Part shown: positions 49,908 to 58,175 of the stretch, piece by piece
Numbering within the stretch: the first letter of the stretch is position 1
Layout: every line of letters begins with the position of its first letter
NCBI RefSeq assembly: GCF_012276985.1
Contig: NZ_JAAXMM010000004.1
Coordinates: 62,001-126,000, forward strand
DNA length: 64,000 nucleotides
Reading direction: 5' to 3'
Origin: Agrobacterium sp. a22-2
Lineage (GTDB): Bacteria; Pseudomonadota; Alphaproteobacteria; Rhizobiales; Rhizobiaceae
Notes under the pieces: model-generated
Told to the model about the DNA's origin: nothing
The model's input: the letters and a program-made list of their open reading frames with translations, nothing else
The model's database searches: none
Made by a program: the position numbers and the translations under genes

Positions 49908-50534
49908 CTACGGGAGCAGTGTCTTGCTGGTGACGATCTCGACCCCTCTCGCCTTCATCTCTTCGATGGCCGCCGTGACGCCGGCCGGATCGATGCCGCG
50001 CGATGCGTCCTCGATGAAGCGGACCGTCACGCCGGGCAGCATCTCCACGGCATCGACGGCCGAGAATTTGACGCAATAGTCGGTGGCAAGGCCGCAGAGG
50101 TCGAGTTCGGTCACACCCTTCGATTTGAGATAGTCGGAAAGGCCGGTCAGGGCCGCCTGGTCGTTGTCGCGGAAGGCCGAGTAGCTATCGACGGCGGGAT
50201 TCTGGCCCTTCTGCTGCACGAAGTCGATCTTGGCCGTGTCGAGATCGCCATGAAACGCCGCGTCGCTCGTCCCCTGCACGCAATGGTCCGGCCACATCAT
50301 CTGCGGTTTGCCGGAGAGTTCGCCGATATCGAACGGCGCCTTGCCGGGATGCTGCGAGGCGAAGCTGCCGTGATTGGCCGGATGCCAGTCCTGCGAGGCG
50401 ACCACCAGATCATAGCGGCCGCTGGCCATCAGCGCATTGGCAACCGGCACGATTGCGTCGCCTTCGGCCACCGGCAGATTGCCGCCGGGGCAGAAGCCGT
50501 TCTGGATATCGATCAGCAGCAATGCCTTGGTCAT
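49908..50534 (-). CDS. pncA: Nicotinamidase (pyrazinamidase)
   Basis: Deamidates nicotinamide to nicotinate in NAD salvage. It has 208 residues; ATG at 50534 follows AAGGGAC. The catalytic Asp is in LLIDIQNGFCPGG, the metal-binding residues in ASQDWHPANHGSF, a lysine in QQKGQN, and the catalytic cysteine in GLATDYCVKFSA. It lies 86 bp upstream of panC and may be co-transcribed with the pantothenate genes. Confidence 0.94.
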   Translation of the reverse strand: MTKALLLIDIQNGFCPGGNLPVAEGDAIVPVANALMASGRYDLVVASQDWHPANHGSFASQHPGKAPFDIGELSGKPQMMWPDHCVQGTSDAAFHGDLDTAKIDFVQQKGQNPAVDSYSAFRDNDQAALTGLSDYLKSKGVTELDLCGLATDYCVKFSAVDAVEMLPGVTVRFIEDASRGIDPAGVTAAIEEMKARGVEIVTSKTLLP

Positions 50535-50684
50535 GGATGGTCCCTTGTTCTTGCGTTGCACACAGCATGGCAAGCGGCGCGGCAGGGATCAAGCCGGAAA
50601 GCATATGGCGCAGCTCATCCGAACAGGTTTGACTTTCATCAATTTTTTCAGGTGGTGATGGAACAAAATCATGTTCCCGGCGTT

Positions 50685-50703
50685 AGGCCCCACGCTGGGG
50701 CCT
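50685..50703 (+). repeat. Leader hairpin upstream of gcd
   Basis: AGGCCCCA/TGGGGCCT (50685-50692, 50696-50703) is a perfect 8-bp stem with a CGC loop, 60 bp before the preferred gcd start. It supports the stretch being 5' leader rather than coding, and might form a regulatory or stabilising structure. Confidence 0.45.
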
Positions 50704-50763
50704 GCAGCAACGCCGGGCCGCCAGCGCCCGCCTCTTTTATTTAAACAATTTCGGGATATCAAA

Positions 50764-53112
50764 ATGGTCCTCCTCCTGACCGCCGTCGTCTTCGGCGCCA
50801 TCGGCATTGTCCTTGGCATCGGGGGCGGTGAACTCGTGGCCCTTGGTGGCAGCGTGTATTACCTCATCGCCGGCCTCGCCTTCGTCGCGACCGCCATTCT
50901 CCTCTTCCTGCGAAAGCCGCTGGCCCTCTGGCTCTACGGCGTGTTCCTGCTCGGCACGCTTGCCTGGGCGGTGTGGGAAGTCGGTTTCGACTGGTGGCAG
51001 CTCGGCCCGCGCGGCGGTGTCGTGGTGCTGGCCGGTCTGTGGCTCTTGACGCCCTGGGTGCGCCGGCCGCTCGGCTTTACCAGCCTCGAAGGGTTTCGCT
51101 ACAGCGCCAGCCCCTGGCCGGTCGCCATTCCGGTTGTCATCGCCATCGGCGTGGCCGGATATTCGATGACCACCGATCCGCATGATCTCTCCGGCAACCT
51201 GCCGACCGAGGCGGCATCGACTGTGGCACCGAGCTATGGCGGACAGGTTCCCGACGGCGACTGGCATCAATATGGCCGCACGCCTTTTGGCCAGCGCTAT
51301 TCGCCGCTTGCCCAGATCACCACGGACAACGTCGCCAAGCTCGACGTCGCCTGGACCTACCAGACCGGCGACGTCAAGCGTCCCGACGATGTCGGCGAGA
51401 CCACCTATCAGGTGACGCCGCTCAAAGTCGGCAATTCGCTGTATCTCTGCACGCCGCACAATTGGGCGATCGCGCTTGATGCAGCGACCGGCAAGGAAAA
51501 GTGGAAATATGATGCCAATGCCGGCATGAACCCGGATCGCCAGCACCAGACTTGCCGTGGTGTCACCTATTATGCCGATCCGGCGATCGCGCCCGGTGCT
51601 GCCTGCGCCGAGCGTGTCTATCTGCCGACCTCGGACGCGCGCCTGATCGCGCTCGATGCCGCCAGCGGCACGGTCTGCGAGAGCTTTGCCGACAAGGGTG
51701 TGCTGCACCTGGAAACCGGCATGAAGTATAATCCCGCCGGATACTACTATTCGACCTCGCCGCCTGTCATCGCCGATGGCAAGATCATTGTCGGAGGTGC
51801 TGTCAACGACAACTATTCGACGCAGGAACAGTCCGGCGTCATTCGCGCCTTCGACGTCAACACCGGCGCGCTGGTGTGGAACTGGGATTCGGGCAATCCG
51901 ACCCAGACTGCGCCGCTGCCGGCAGGCCAGACCTACACCACCAACTCGCCCAACAGCTGGTCGGTGTTCTCGGTCGACGAGCAGCTGGGTCTCATCTATG
52001 TGCCGCTCGGCAACCAGGTGCCCGACCAGATCGGCATCGGCCGGTCGGACAATGTCGAGAAATATTCGTCGTCCATCGTGGCGCTCGACATGCGCACCGG
52101 TCAGGACCGCTGGGTGCGCCAGACCGTGCATCACGATCTCTGGGACATGGACGTGCCGGCCCAGCCTGTTCTGTTCGACATCACAGCGAAAGATGGCTCT
52201 GCCGTACCGGCTTTGGTCGGCCCGACCAAGCAGGGCGATATCTACGTGCTCGATCGCCGTACAGGCGAGCCGATCATCCCGGTCAAGGAAATCCCGGCGC
52301 CGGGTGGAGCTGTCGAAGGCGATTTCACGTCACCGACCCAGCCGATCTCGGACCTCACCTACTCGCCGCCGCCGCTCACCGAGAAGAATATGTGGGGCGT
52401 CAGCCTGTTCGACCAGCTGCTGTGCCGCATCGAGTTCCACAAGCTGAAATACGAGGGTCGCTACACGCCGCCGTCGCTGGAAGGCTCGCTGATCTATCCC
52501 GGCAATTTCGGCACGTTCAACTGGGGTTCCGTGGCCGTTGATCCGGAACGCCAGGTGATGTTCGGCATGCCGACCTATCTGGCCTTCACCTCCAGGCTGG
52601 TGCCGCGCGATCAGGTTCCGCCAAAGGGGCAGGGCGAAAAGGGCAGCGAACAGGGCCTGAACCGCAACGATGGCGCGCCCTATGGCGTCTACATGGGTCC
52701 GTTCCTGTCGCCGATCGGCATTCCCTGCCAGGCGCCGCCGTGGGGCTATGTCACCGGCGCGGACCTGCGCACCGGCGAGATTGCCTACAAGCACAAGAAC
52801 GGCACCGTGCACGACATGACGCCGCTGCCGCTGCCTTTCAAGGTCGGCGTGCCGGGCATCGGCGGTCCGATGATCACCAAGGGCGGCGTCGCCTTCCTGG
52901 GAGCGGCTGTCGACAACTATCTGCGGGCTTATGACCTGACGACCGGCCGGGAGCTGTGGAAGGCCCGCCTGCCGGCCGGCGGACAGGCCACGCCGATGAC
53001 CTATGCGCTCGATAGCGGCAAGCAGTATGTGGTGATGGTGGCGGGTGGCCACGGCTCGGTCGGCACAAAGCCGGGCGACTATGTCATCGCTTATACGCTG
53101 CCGACCGAATGA
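50764..53112 (+). CDS. gcd: Membrane-bound PQQ-dependent glucose dehydrogenase
   Basis: Oxidises glucose (and other aldoses) to gluconolactone in the periplasm, passing electrons to ubiquinone. With ATG at 50764 it has 782 residues; an in-frame ATG at 50671 would add 31. The N-terminal quarter has about five membrane segments (for example LVALGGSVYYLIAGLAFVA), the rest is a PQQ beta-propeller with W-motif repeats such as SGTVCESF and IVALDMRTGQDRW, plus VHHDLWDMDVPAQPVLFD. No pqq genes are in the window. A terminator follows. Confidence 0.94.
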   Translation: MVLLLTAVVFGAIGIVLGIGGGELVALGGSVYYLIAGLAFVATAILLFLRKPLALWLYGVFLLGTLAWAVWEVGFDWWQLGPRGGVVVLAGLWLLTPWVRRPLGFTSLEGFRYSASPWPVAIPVVIAIGVAGYSMTTDPHDLSGNLPTEAASTVAPSYGGQVPDGDWHQYGRTPFGQRYSPLAQITTDNVAKLDVAWTYQTGDVKRPDDVGETTYQVTPLKVGNSLYLCTPHNWAIALDAATGKEKWKYDANAGMNPDRQHQTCRGVTYYADPAIAPGAACAERVYLPTSDARLIALDAASGTVCESFADKGVLHLETGMKYNPAGYYYSTSPPVIADGKIIVGGAVNDNYSTQEQSGVIRAFDVNTGALVWNWDSGNPTQTAPLPAGQTYTTNSPNSWSVFSVDEQLGLIYVPLGNQVPDQIGIGRSDNVEKYSSSIVALDMRTGQDRWVRQTVHHDLWDMDVPAQPVLFDITAKDGSAVPALVGPTKQGDIYVLDRRTGEPIIPVKEIPAPGGAVEGDFTSPTQPISDLTYSPPPLTEKNMWGVSLFDQLLCRIEFHKLKYEGRYTPPSLEGSLIYPGNFGTFNWGSVAVDPERQVMFGMPTYLAFTSRLVPRDQVPPKGQGEKGSEQGLNRNDGAPYGVYMGPFLSPIGIPCQAPPWGYVTGADLRTGEIAYKHKNGTVHDMTPLPLPFKVGVPGIGGPMITKGGVAFLGAAVDNYLRAYDLTTGRELWKARLPAGGQATPMTYALDSGKQYVVMVAGGHGSVGTKPGDYVIAYTLPTE

Positions 53113-53146
53113 TCTGAACGCATCGTCTTTGACTGCGAGGAGCCGA

Positions 53147-53178
53147 ACCCTCCGGGCGCCCATGCCCGGAGGGTTTTT
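53147..53178 (+). terminator. Intrinsic terminator after gcd
   Basis: An 11-bp perfect stem ACCCTCCGGGC/GCCCGGAGGGT (53147-53157, 53164-53174) with a 6-nt loop leads into TTTTTC. It lies about 35 bp after the gcd stop. Confidence 0.88.
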
Positions 53179-53238
53179 CATGGCAAAATGGCGGACCAAA
53201 GGGAAAAGCGCGCCAAGCCGGCAGGCCGAAACCAAACG

Positions 53239-53246
53239 TTAACCAT
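53239..53246 (+). promoter_or_regulatory. CtrA half-site TTAACCAT upstream of the DUF6074 gene
   Basis: A perfect TTAACCAT octamer lies 42 bp before the ATG at 53288. There is no second half site at N7 spacing, so this is a weak candidate. Confidence 0.3.
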
Positions 53247-53287
53247 GGCCGGCCTAGAAAAGATGCCGTAACGTGAGGATGGTTCGC

Positions 53288-53569
53288 ATGACAGTATCTG
53301 AGTTCGACAGCCTGGCCGCCGCGAAGATCGCCTTCTTCCCCCTGGCCAGCCGCCGCGATCTGGTGCGCACCTCCGCCGAAAAGCTCGACCAATGCCACGG
53401 CCCCGATGCCGTCCAGTTCTGGCGCACCACTTGCCGGTCGCTGGGCGCCGAACTGCTCTCGCTCGGCTGCCCGGAAGACATCATGCGGGCCGAAATCATG
53501 GATTTCCAGGAAGCGGTGCAGTTTGAGCTCATGCGGCTGCATGGTGGCGAAGCGATAGCCGAGGCCTGA
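53288..53569 (+). CDS. DUF6074 family small protein
   Basis: A 93-residue protein starting MTVSEFDSLAAAKIAFFPLA. The segments FFPLASRRDLVRTSAEKLDQ, FWRTTCRSLGAELLSLG and MDFQEAVQFELMR fit the DUF6074 family of small rhizobial proteins of unknown function. It is helical throughout, with no membrane segment. ATG at 53288 follows GAGGA by 9 bp; a GTG at 53273 is an alternative. The 132 bp to the cupin gene hold nothing recognised. Confidence 0.7.
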   Translation: MTVSEFDSLAAAKIAFFPLASRRDLVRTSAEKLDQCHGPDAVQFWRTTCRSLGAELLSLGCPEDIMRAEIMDFQEAVQFELMRLHGGEAIAEA

Positions 53570-53700
53570 GGGCTTCCGGAAATGGCGCGTTTCGGGTAAG
53601 GATCTGGCCCATCGATAGAGCTTCTTGCATGTAGCGCCCCAACGCTGTCCTGAATTTATCAAGACGGGCGCGGCAACCCGCCACACCGTGTCCGAAGCCG

Positions 53701-54315
53701 TCAGGCGGCAAAGGCCTGGTCGTTTTCCAGGGCGCGCCGCTCGGCCTTGCTGACAGGCTCGGTTGCCAGGCGGTAGCCCATGAGGCGCGCGATCGGGGCG
53801 AGGGCTGCATACAGTGCCTTCTGCAGCCAGACCGGCGGACCAGAGATATACAGATGGTCCGGGAAGGCATGGAGTGCCAGGGCGATCGGCAGAAGCTTGA
53901 CCGAGCCGTCCGGCTGGAAATAACTCGGATATTGCGAGGTCCAGCGGGCGATGTTCAGGAAGAACCGCAGATGCTGCTGGGCTGTGACGAAGGCCACGGT
54001 CAGGTGCGTGTCGCCGTCGAAGGCATTGCGGAAAAAATGGCTGGCGCCTTTCGGCACGGTTATCGACTGACCTGCCTGTGCATAGTATTCCTTGCCATCG
54101 ATCATCACCATTACGCAGCCGCTGTTGACGGTGAAGATTTCGTCGGTCCCAGGGTGGATATGGGCGATGGCATTGCCTCCGCCCGAGCCACCTTTTCCGA
54201 GGATCACATCCATGCGGCTCGATTTGCCGTCCTCATAGGGATCGGTAAAGACGAAGGTTTCCTTGTTGAAATGATTGACGATACGGGTATGGGCAGGCAC
54301 GAGCGCTGGGCGCAT
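53701..54315 (-). CDS. Cupin domain protein
   Basis: About 204 residues. The first 120 residues hold a cupin barrel with the metal-binding first motif around AIAHIHPGTDEIFTVNSG and the second around PKGASHFFRN, so a metalloenzyme or sugar/small-molecule-binding role is likely. The C-terminal part has hydrophobic stretches (LLPIALALHAFPDHLY, ALYAALAPIARLMGY) and may associate with the membrane. ATG at 54315 follows AGGAG by 7 bp. It is divergent to a LysR regulator, a probable controller. Confidence 0.8.
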   Translation of the reverse strand: MRPALVPAHTRIVNHFNKETFVFTDPYEDGKSSRMDVILGKGGSGGGNAIAHIHPGTDEIFTVNSGCVMVMIDGKEYYAQAGQSITVPKGASHFFRNAFDGDTHLTVAFVTAQQHLRFFLNIARWTSQYPSYFQPDGSVKLLPIALALHAFPDHLYISGPPVWLQKALYAALAPIARLMGYRLATEPVSKAERRALENDQAFAA

Positions 54316-54386
54316 GGGCGTTTCTCCTGGCTGTTGCGGTAAATGGCGAATTTTGGTCCGCAGACACGTTTCGCGGGCAATGAAAG

Positions 54387-54422
54387 CGGTGTAGATTGTT
54401 GGCGTTTTTGCATCAAACACCG
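54387..54422. promoter_or_regulatory. Divergent cupin-LysR intergenic inverted repeat
   Basis: CGGTGT (54387-54392) and ACACCG (54417-54422) are 6-bp arms with a 24-bp centre in the 140-bp gap between the two divergent genes. LysR proteins bind spaced dyads of this type; the assignment is tentative. Confidence 0.3.
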
Positions 54423-54455
54423 TTTTTTCTGCGCTCTTCACCGGATTTGCATAAC

Positions 54456-55355
54456 GTGACTCAACCCACCAATGTCGACGATCTGCGCTTCCTGCTGTCG
54501 GTTGCCGAGACGGGGTCAACGCTGTCGGCTTCCAGGGTGCTGAAGGTCAGCCAGAGCACGGTGTCGCGCCGGATCGCGGCGCTTGAGGCCGATCTCGGCG
54601 TTCAGTTGTTCGACAAGCGGCGCACCGGTTATGTGCTGACTGCTGCAGGCACAGCACTGATCGCGCCTGCGGACGCTGTGCGCCAGGCGGTAGACGCTTT
54701 TTCCAGTGCGGTGAGCAGCCTGTCGCGCGAGACTTCCGAGGCCGTGCGCTTCACCACCAATGAGGTGCTGGCCGCACTGGTGCTGCCGGAGCTGACAAGG
54801 CGATTAAGGCAATCCCATCCGGGCATTCGGCTGGAAGTGGATACCAGCAACCTGTTACGAGACCTTGCCAAGGGTGAAGCCGACGTCGCGTTGCGGGCGG
54901 CACCAGCGCCCACGGATCCTGGGCTGGTCGGTGTCAAGTTGGTTGAGGATCACTGGAGCCTCTACTGCTCGCGCGACTATGGTTCTCGCAACGGCGTGCC
55001 GAAAAATGTGGAGGAACTGACCGGCCACGCCTTGATCGGCATCGATACGCATGCAAAGGGCCGGCCAATCTTCGACTGGGCCAGGCAGCACTTTCCGCTG
55101 GAGCGGTTGCTGCTGCGGCAAAATACGGTTCCGGCGGTCTTTGCCAGTGTTCGCAACGGTCTCGGCATCGGATTCTATTCCGAGTTCATCGCTGCAGGCG
55201 ATCCCGAACTCGTGCTCTGCTTCCGCCCTCCTGTACCGCCGGCGGCGGAAATCTGGCTGGTGACCCATGAGCGGTTGCGCCATGTGCCGCGGGTGCGCGC
55301 AGTGATGGATCTGCTGAAGGCGCTGGTACGGGAGAGGCTGGCGCGTAGGGTGTGA
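54456..55355 (+). CDS. LysR family transcriptional regulator
   Basis: About 299 residues. The helix-turn-helix is LRFLLSVAETGSTLSASRVLKVSQSTVSRRIAALE (parts), followed by ADLGVQLFDKRRTGYVLTAAG. The effector domain contains LIGIDTHAKGR and GLGIGFYSEFIA. GTG at 54456 gives MTQPTNVDDLRFLL; an in-frame TTG at 54396 is less likely. It is read away from the cupin gene and probably controls it and itself. Confidence 0.93.
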   Translation: MTQPTNVDDLRFLLSVAETGSTLSASRVLKVSQSTVSRRIAALEADLGVQLFDKRRTGYVLTAAGTALIAPADAVRQAVDAFSSAVSSLSRETSEAVRFTTNEVLAALVLPELTRRLRQSHPGIRLEVDTSNLLRDLAKGEADVALRAAPAPTDPGLVGVKLVEDHWSLYCSRDYGSRNGVPKNVEELTGHALIGIDTHAKGRPIFDWARQHFPLERLLLRQNTVPAVFASVRNGLGIGFYSEFIAAGDPELVLCFRPPVPPAAEIWLVTHERLRHVPRVRAVMDLLKALVRERLARRV

Positions 55356-55418
55356 CGTGATCCCCGCTGCTCGGTTACCGGGCGTGGCGAGAGCCTCGAA
55401 TCGATTTGCCTTCGCCCC

Positions 55419-57899
55419 TCACACCCGCTCCACAAACCCGTCCAGCACGCGTTTCTGGCCGGCCCGGTCGAAATCGATGGTGAGCTTGTTGCCTTCGATG
55501 CCGACCACATTGCCGTTGCCGAATTTCATGTGGAAGACGCGGTCGCCGAGGGTGAATTTCGAGGGTTCGGTGCTGGTCGATTTGGCGATCAACTCGCCAT
55601 CGATGGTTTTGGCGCGCGGGCCGCTTTCGCCGTAGCCGATGCGTTCCACGGCATGGCCGGAGCGGTTGCCCCAGTTGTCGCGGGTGGCGTCGGTCTTGTT
55701 GGCCTGGGCGCGTTTCCAGCCCGGCGTCGAATAGCTGTTGGCAAAGGGCTCGGCCTTGTCGAAGCGCGACTGGCCGTAACCGCCGCGCCCGTAGCCGCCA
55801 TAGGACTGTTCGGACTGGGCGACATCGACATGAGTTGCCGGCAGTTCATCCAGGAAGCGCGAAGGCAGGGTGGATTGCCAGAGGCCGTGGATGCGGCGGT
55901 TGGAGACGAACCAGATGTGGCAGCGCCGCTTGGCGCGGGTCAGGCCGACATAGGCAAGGCGGCGCTCTTCTTCCAGCCCCGAGCGACCGCCTTCGTCGAG
56001 CGCCCGCTGGTGTGGAAACAGGCCTTCCTCCCAGCCGGGCAGGAAGACGGTTTCGAATTCCAGGCCCTTGGCCGAATGCAGCGTCATGATCGACACGGCG
56101 TCCATTTCGGCATTCTGCTCGGTATCCATGACCAGCGAGACATGCTCCAGGAAGCCGCGCAGGCTCTCGAAGGCCTCCATCGAGCGTACCAGCTCTTTGA
56201 GGTTTTCCAGCCGGCCCGGCGCTTCGGCTGATTTGTCGTTCTGCCACATGGCGGTATAGCCGCTCTCATCGAGGATCTGCTCGGCGAGCTCGGTATGGGG
56301 GGTGTTTTCGAGCAGCGACTGCCAGCGGCGGAAATCGGTGACGACGTCGAACAGTGCCTTGCGGGCTTTTGGCTTCAGCTCGTCGGTCTCGATGATGTCG
56401 CTGGCGGCAGCCAGCATGGGAATGTCGCGGGCGCGGGCATAGTCGTGCAGATTGCGGATCGTCGTATCACCCAGGCCACGCTTCGGCGTGTTGACGATGC
56501 GCTCGAAGGCGAGATCGTCGGCCGGCTGGCAGACCATGCGGAAATAGGCCATGGCATCGCGGATTTCCAGGCGCTCGTAGAAGCGCGGGCCGCCGATGAC
56601 GCGGTAGTTGAGGCCGAGCGTCACAAAGCGGTCTTCGAACTCGCGCATCTGGAACGAGGCGCGCACCAGGATCGCCATGTCGTTGAGACGATGCTCCTTG
56701 CGCTGCAACTGCTCGATTTCCTCGCCGACGGCGCGGGCTTCCTCCTCCGAATCCCAGGCGGCATGCACGACGACCTTCTCGTCTTCCGGGTCGCGGCGGT
56801 CGGTGAACAGCGTCTTGCCGAGCCGGCCCTCGTTATGGGCGATCAGGTGGCCGGCGGCACCGAGAATATGCTCGGTGGAGCGGTAGTTGCGCTCCAGCTT
56901 GATGACCTTGGCGCCGGGAAAATCCTTCTCGAAGCGCAGGATATTGTCGACTTCCGCGCCGCGCCAGCCGTAGATCGACTGGTCGTCGTCGCCGACGCAG
57001 CAGACGTTCTGCGGCACATCCTTGGGCCGCTGCGCCAGAAGCCGCAGCCACATATATTGCGCCGTATTGGTGTCCTGATACTCGTCCACCAGGATATATT
57101 TGAAGCGTCCGTGGTAATCGCGCAGGATATCCGGATTGGCGCGGAACATGCGGATCGGGTGCAGCAGCAGGTCGCCGAAATCGCAGGCGTTCAGTGTCTT
57201 CAGGCGGGCCTGATAGGCGGCATAGAGTTCGCGGCCCTTGCCATTGGCAAAGGCGCGGGCGTCGCCTTCGGGGATCTGGGCGGGATCGAGCCCCTTGTTC
57301 TTCCAGCCGTCGATCATGCCGGCGAACTGTTTTGCCGGCCAGCGCTTGTCGTCCAGGCCCTCGGCCTGGATCAGCTGCTTGATCAGCCGGACCACGTCAT
57401 CGGTATCGAGAATGGTGAAATCGGAGCGCAGGCCGACCAGTTCGGCATGGCGGCGCAGGATTTTCACGCCGATCGAGTGGAAGGTGCCGAGCCAGGGCAT
57501 GCCCTCGACGGCACCGCCGACCAGATGGCCGATGCGCTCCTTCATCTCGCGGGCCGCCTTGTTGGTGAAGGTGACGGCCAGGATCTGGCTCGGGAAGGCG
57601 CGGCCGGAGGCGAGGATATGGGCGATGCGGGTGGTCAGCACGCGCGTCTTGCCGGTGCCGGCGCCGGCCAGAACCAGAACGGGACCGTCGAGCGCCTCGA
57701 CCGCGGCACGCTGTTCCGGGTTGAGGCCGCTCAAATAATCCGGGGTGCGGTTCTGGTCGCGGGCCGCCATGGCGCGGGCGGCAATGCCGGACGGGGCCGC
57801 AGTGCCGGTCTCAGGTGCTGTCGATGCCGGGCCGCCGGGCGCTTTGCGCGGGGCGGGCTCTTCATCGAAAAAGGGTATGTCGTCGAAACCGTTGCTCAT
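55419..57899 (-). CDS. uvrD: UvrD/PcrA-type ATP-dependent DNA helicase
   Basis: A superfamily 1 3'-5' helicase of 826 residues, starting MSNGFDDIPFFDEE with an acidic-proline N-terminal extension. Motifs in order are I (AGAGTGKTRVLTTR), Ia (AVTFTNKAAREM), II (DEYQDTN), III (DDQSIYGWRGA), IV (RNYRSTEHIL), V (TLHSAKGLEFETVF) and VI (VGLTRAKRR). A C-terminal Tudor-like region carries GDRVFHMKFGNGNVV. It acts in nucleotide-excision repair and in removing RecA or stalled polymerase. Confidence 0.95.
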   Translation of the reverse strand: MSNGFDDIPFFDEEPAPRKAPGGPASTAPETGTAAPSGIAARAMAARDQNRTPDYLSGLNPEQRAAVEALDGPVLVLAGAGTGKTRVLTTRIAHILASGRAFPSQILAVTFTNKAAREMKERIGHLVGGAVEGMPWLGTFHSIGVKILRRHAELVGLRSDFTILDTDDVVRLIKQLIQAEGLDDKRWPAKQFAGMIDGWKNKGLDPAQIPEGDARAFANGKGRELYAAYQARLKTLNACDFGDLLLHPIRMFRANPDILRDYHGRFKYILVDEYQDTNTAQYMWLRLLAQRPKDVPQNVCCVGDDDQSIYGWRGAEVDNILRFEKDFPGAKVIKLERNYRSTEHILGAAGHLIAHNEGRLGKTLFTDRRDPEDEKVVVHAAWDSEEEARAVGEEIEQLQRKEHRLNDMAILVRASFQMREFEDRFVTLGLNYRVIGGPRFYERLEIRDAMAYFRMVCQPADDLAFERIVNTPKRGLGDTTIRNLHDYARARDIPMLAAASDIIETDELKPKARKALFDVVTDFRRWQSLLENTPHTELAEQILDESGYTAMWQNDKSAEAPGRLENLKELVRSMEAFESLRGFLEHVSLVMDTEQNAEMDAVSIMTLHSAKGLEFETVFLPGWEEGLFPHQRALDEGGRSGLEEERRLAYVGLTRAKRRCHIWFVSNRRIHGLWQSTLPSRFLDELPATHVDVAQSEQSYGGYGRGGYGQSRFDKAEPFANSYSTPGWKRAQANKTDATRDNWGNRSGHAVERIGYGESGPRAKTIDGELIAKSTSTEPSKFTLGDRVFHMKFGNGNVVGIEGNKLTIDFDRAGQKRVLDGFVERV

Positions 57900-58175
57900 G
57901 GGGCTCAATGTAGTGATTCGGATCCGAAAGGCCAGAAAAGATGTTCTGGTTTCATTCCAGTCGGTACCGCATTGCTCTCTCATATGCGCAAACCGCGCTG
58001 CCGTCCTATTGCCTGCCGCCAGGCACGGCCGACGCCGGAAGCCGCCTTTCAGTTCACGAAAGCGTGAAAATCCAGTGATATTACAATTCCGTAACCAAGG
58101 CGATGCGGCATTGCGTGAGCGGCCGCAACAAACGATACTTGGGTCATCAAATCCATGCCCGATCTGGAGACTTGA
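57900..58175. other. uvrD-RND adaptor intergenic region
   Basis: The 276-bp gap between divergent uvrD and the RND adaptor gene has no obvious gene or operator. GGAGA lies 7 bp before the adaptor ATG. Confidence 0.35.

Noticed and set aside
50671..50763. Upstream ATG as the gcd start
   Set aside because: The stretch carries a perfect hairpin and Gly/Pro-rich residues unlike Gcd N-termini. It is kept only as an alternative; the start at 50764 is not proven.
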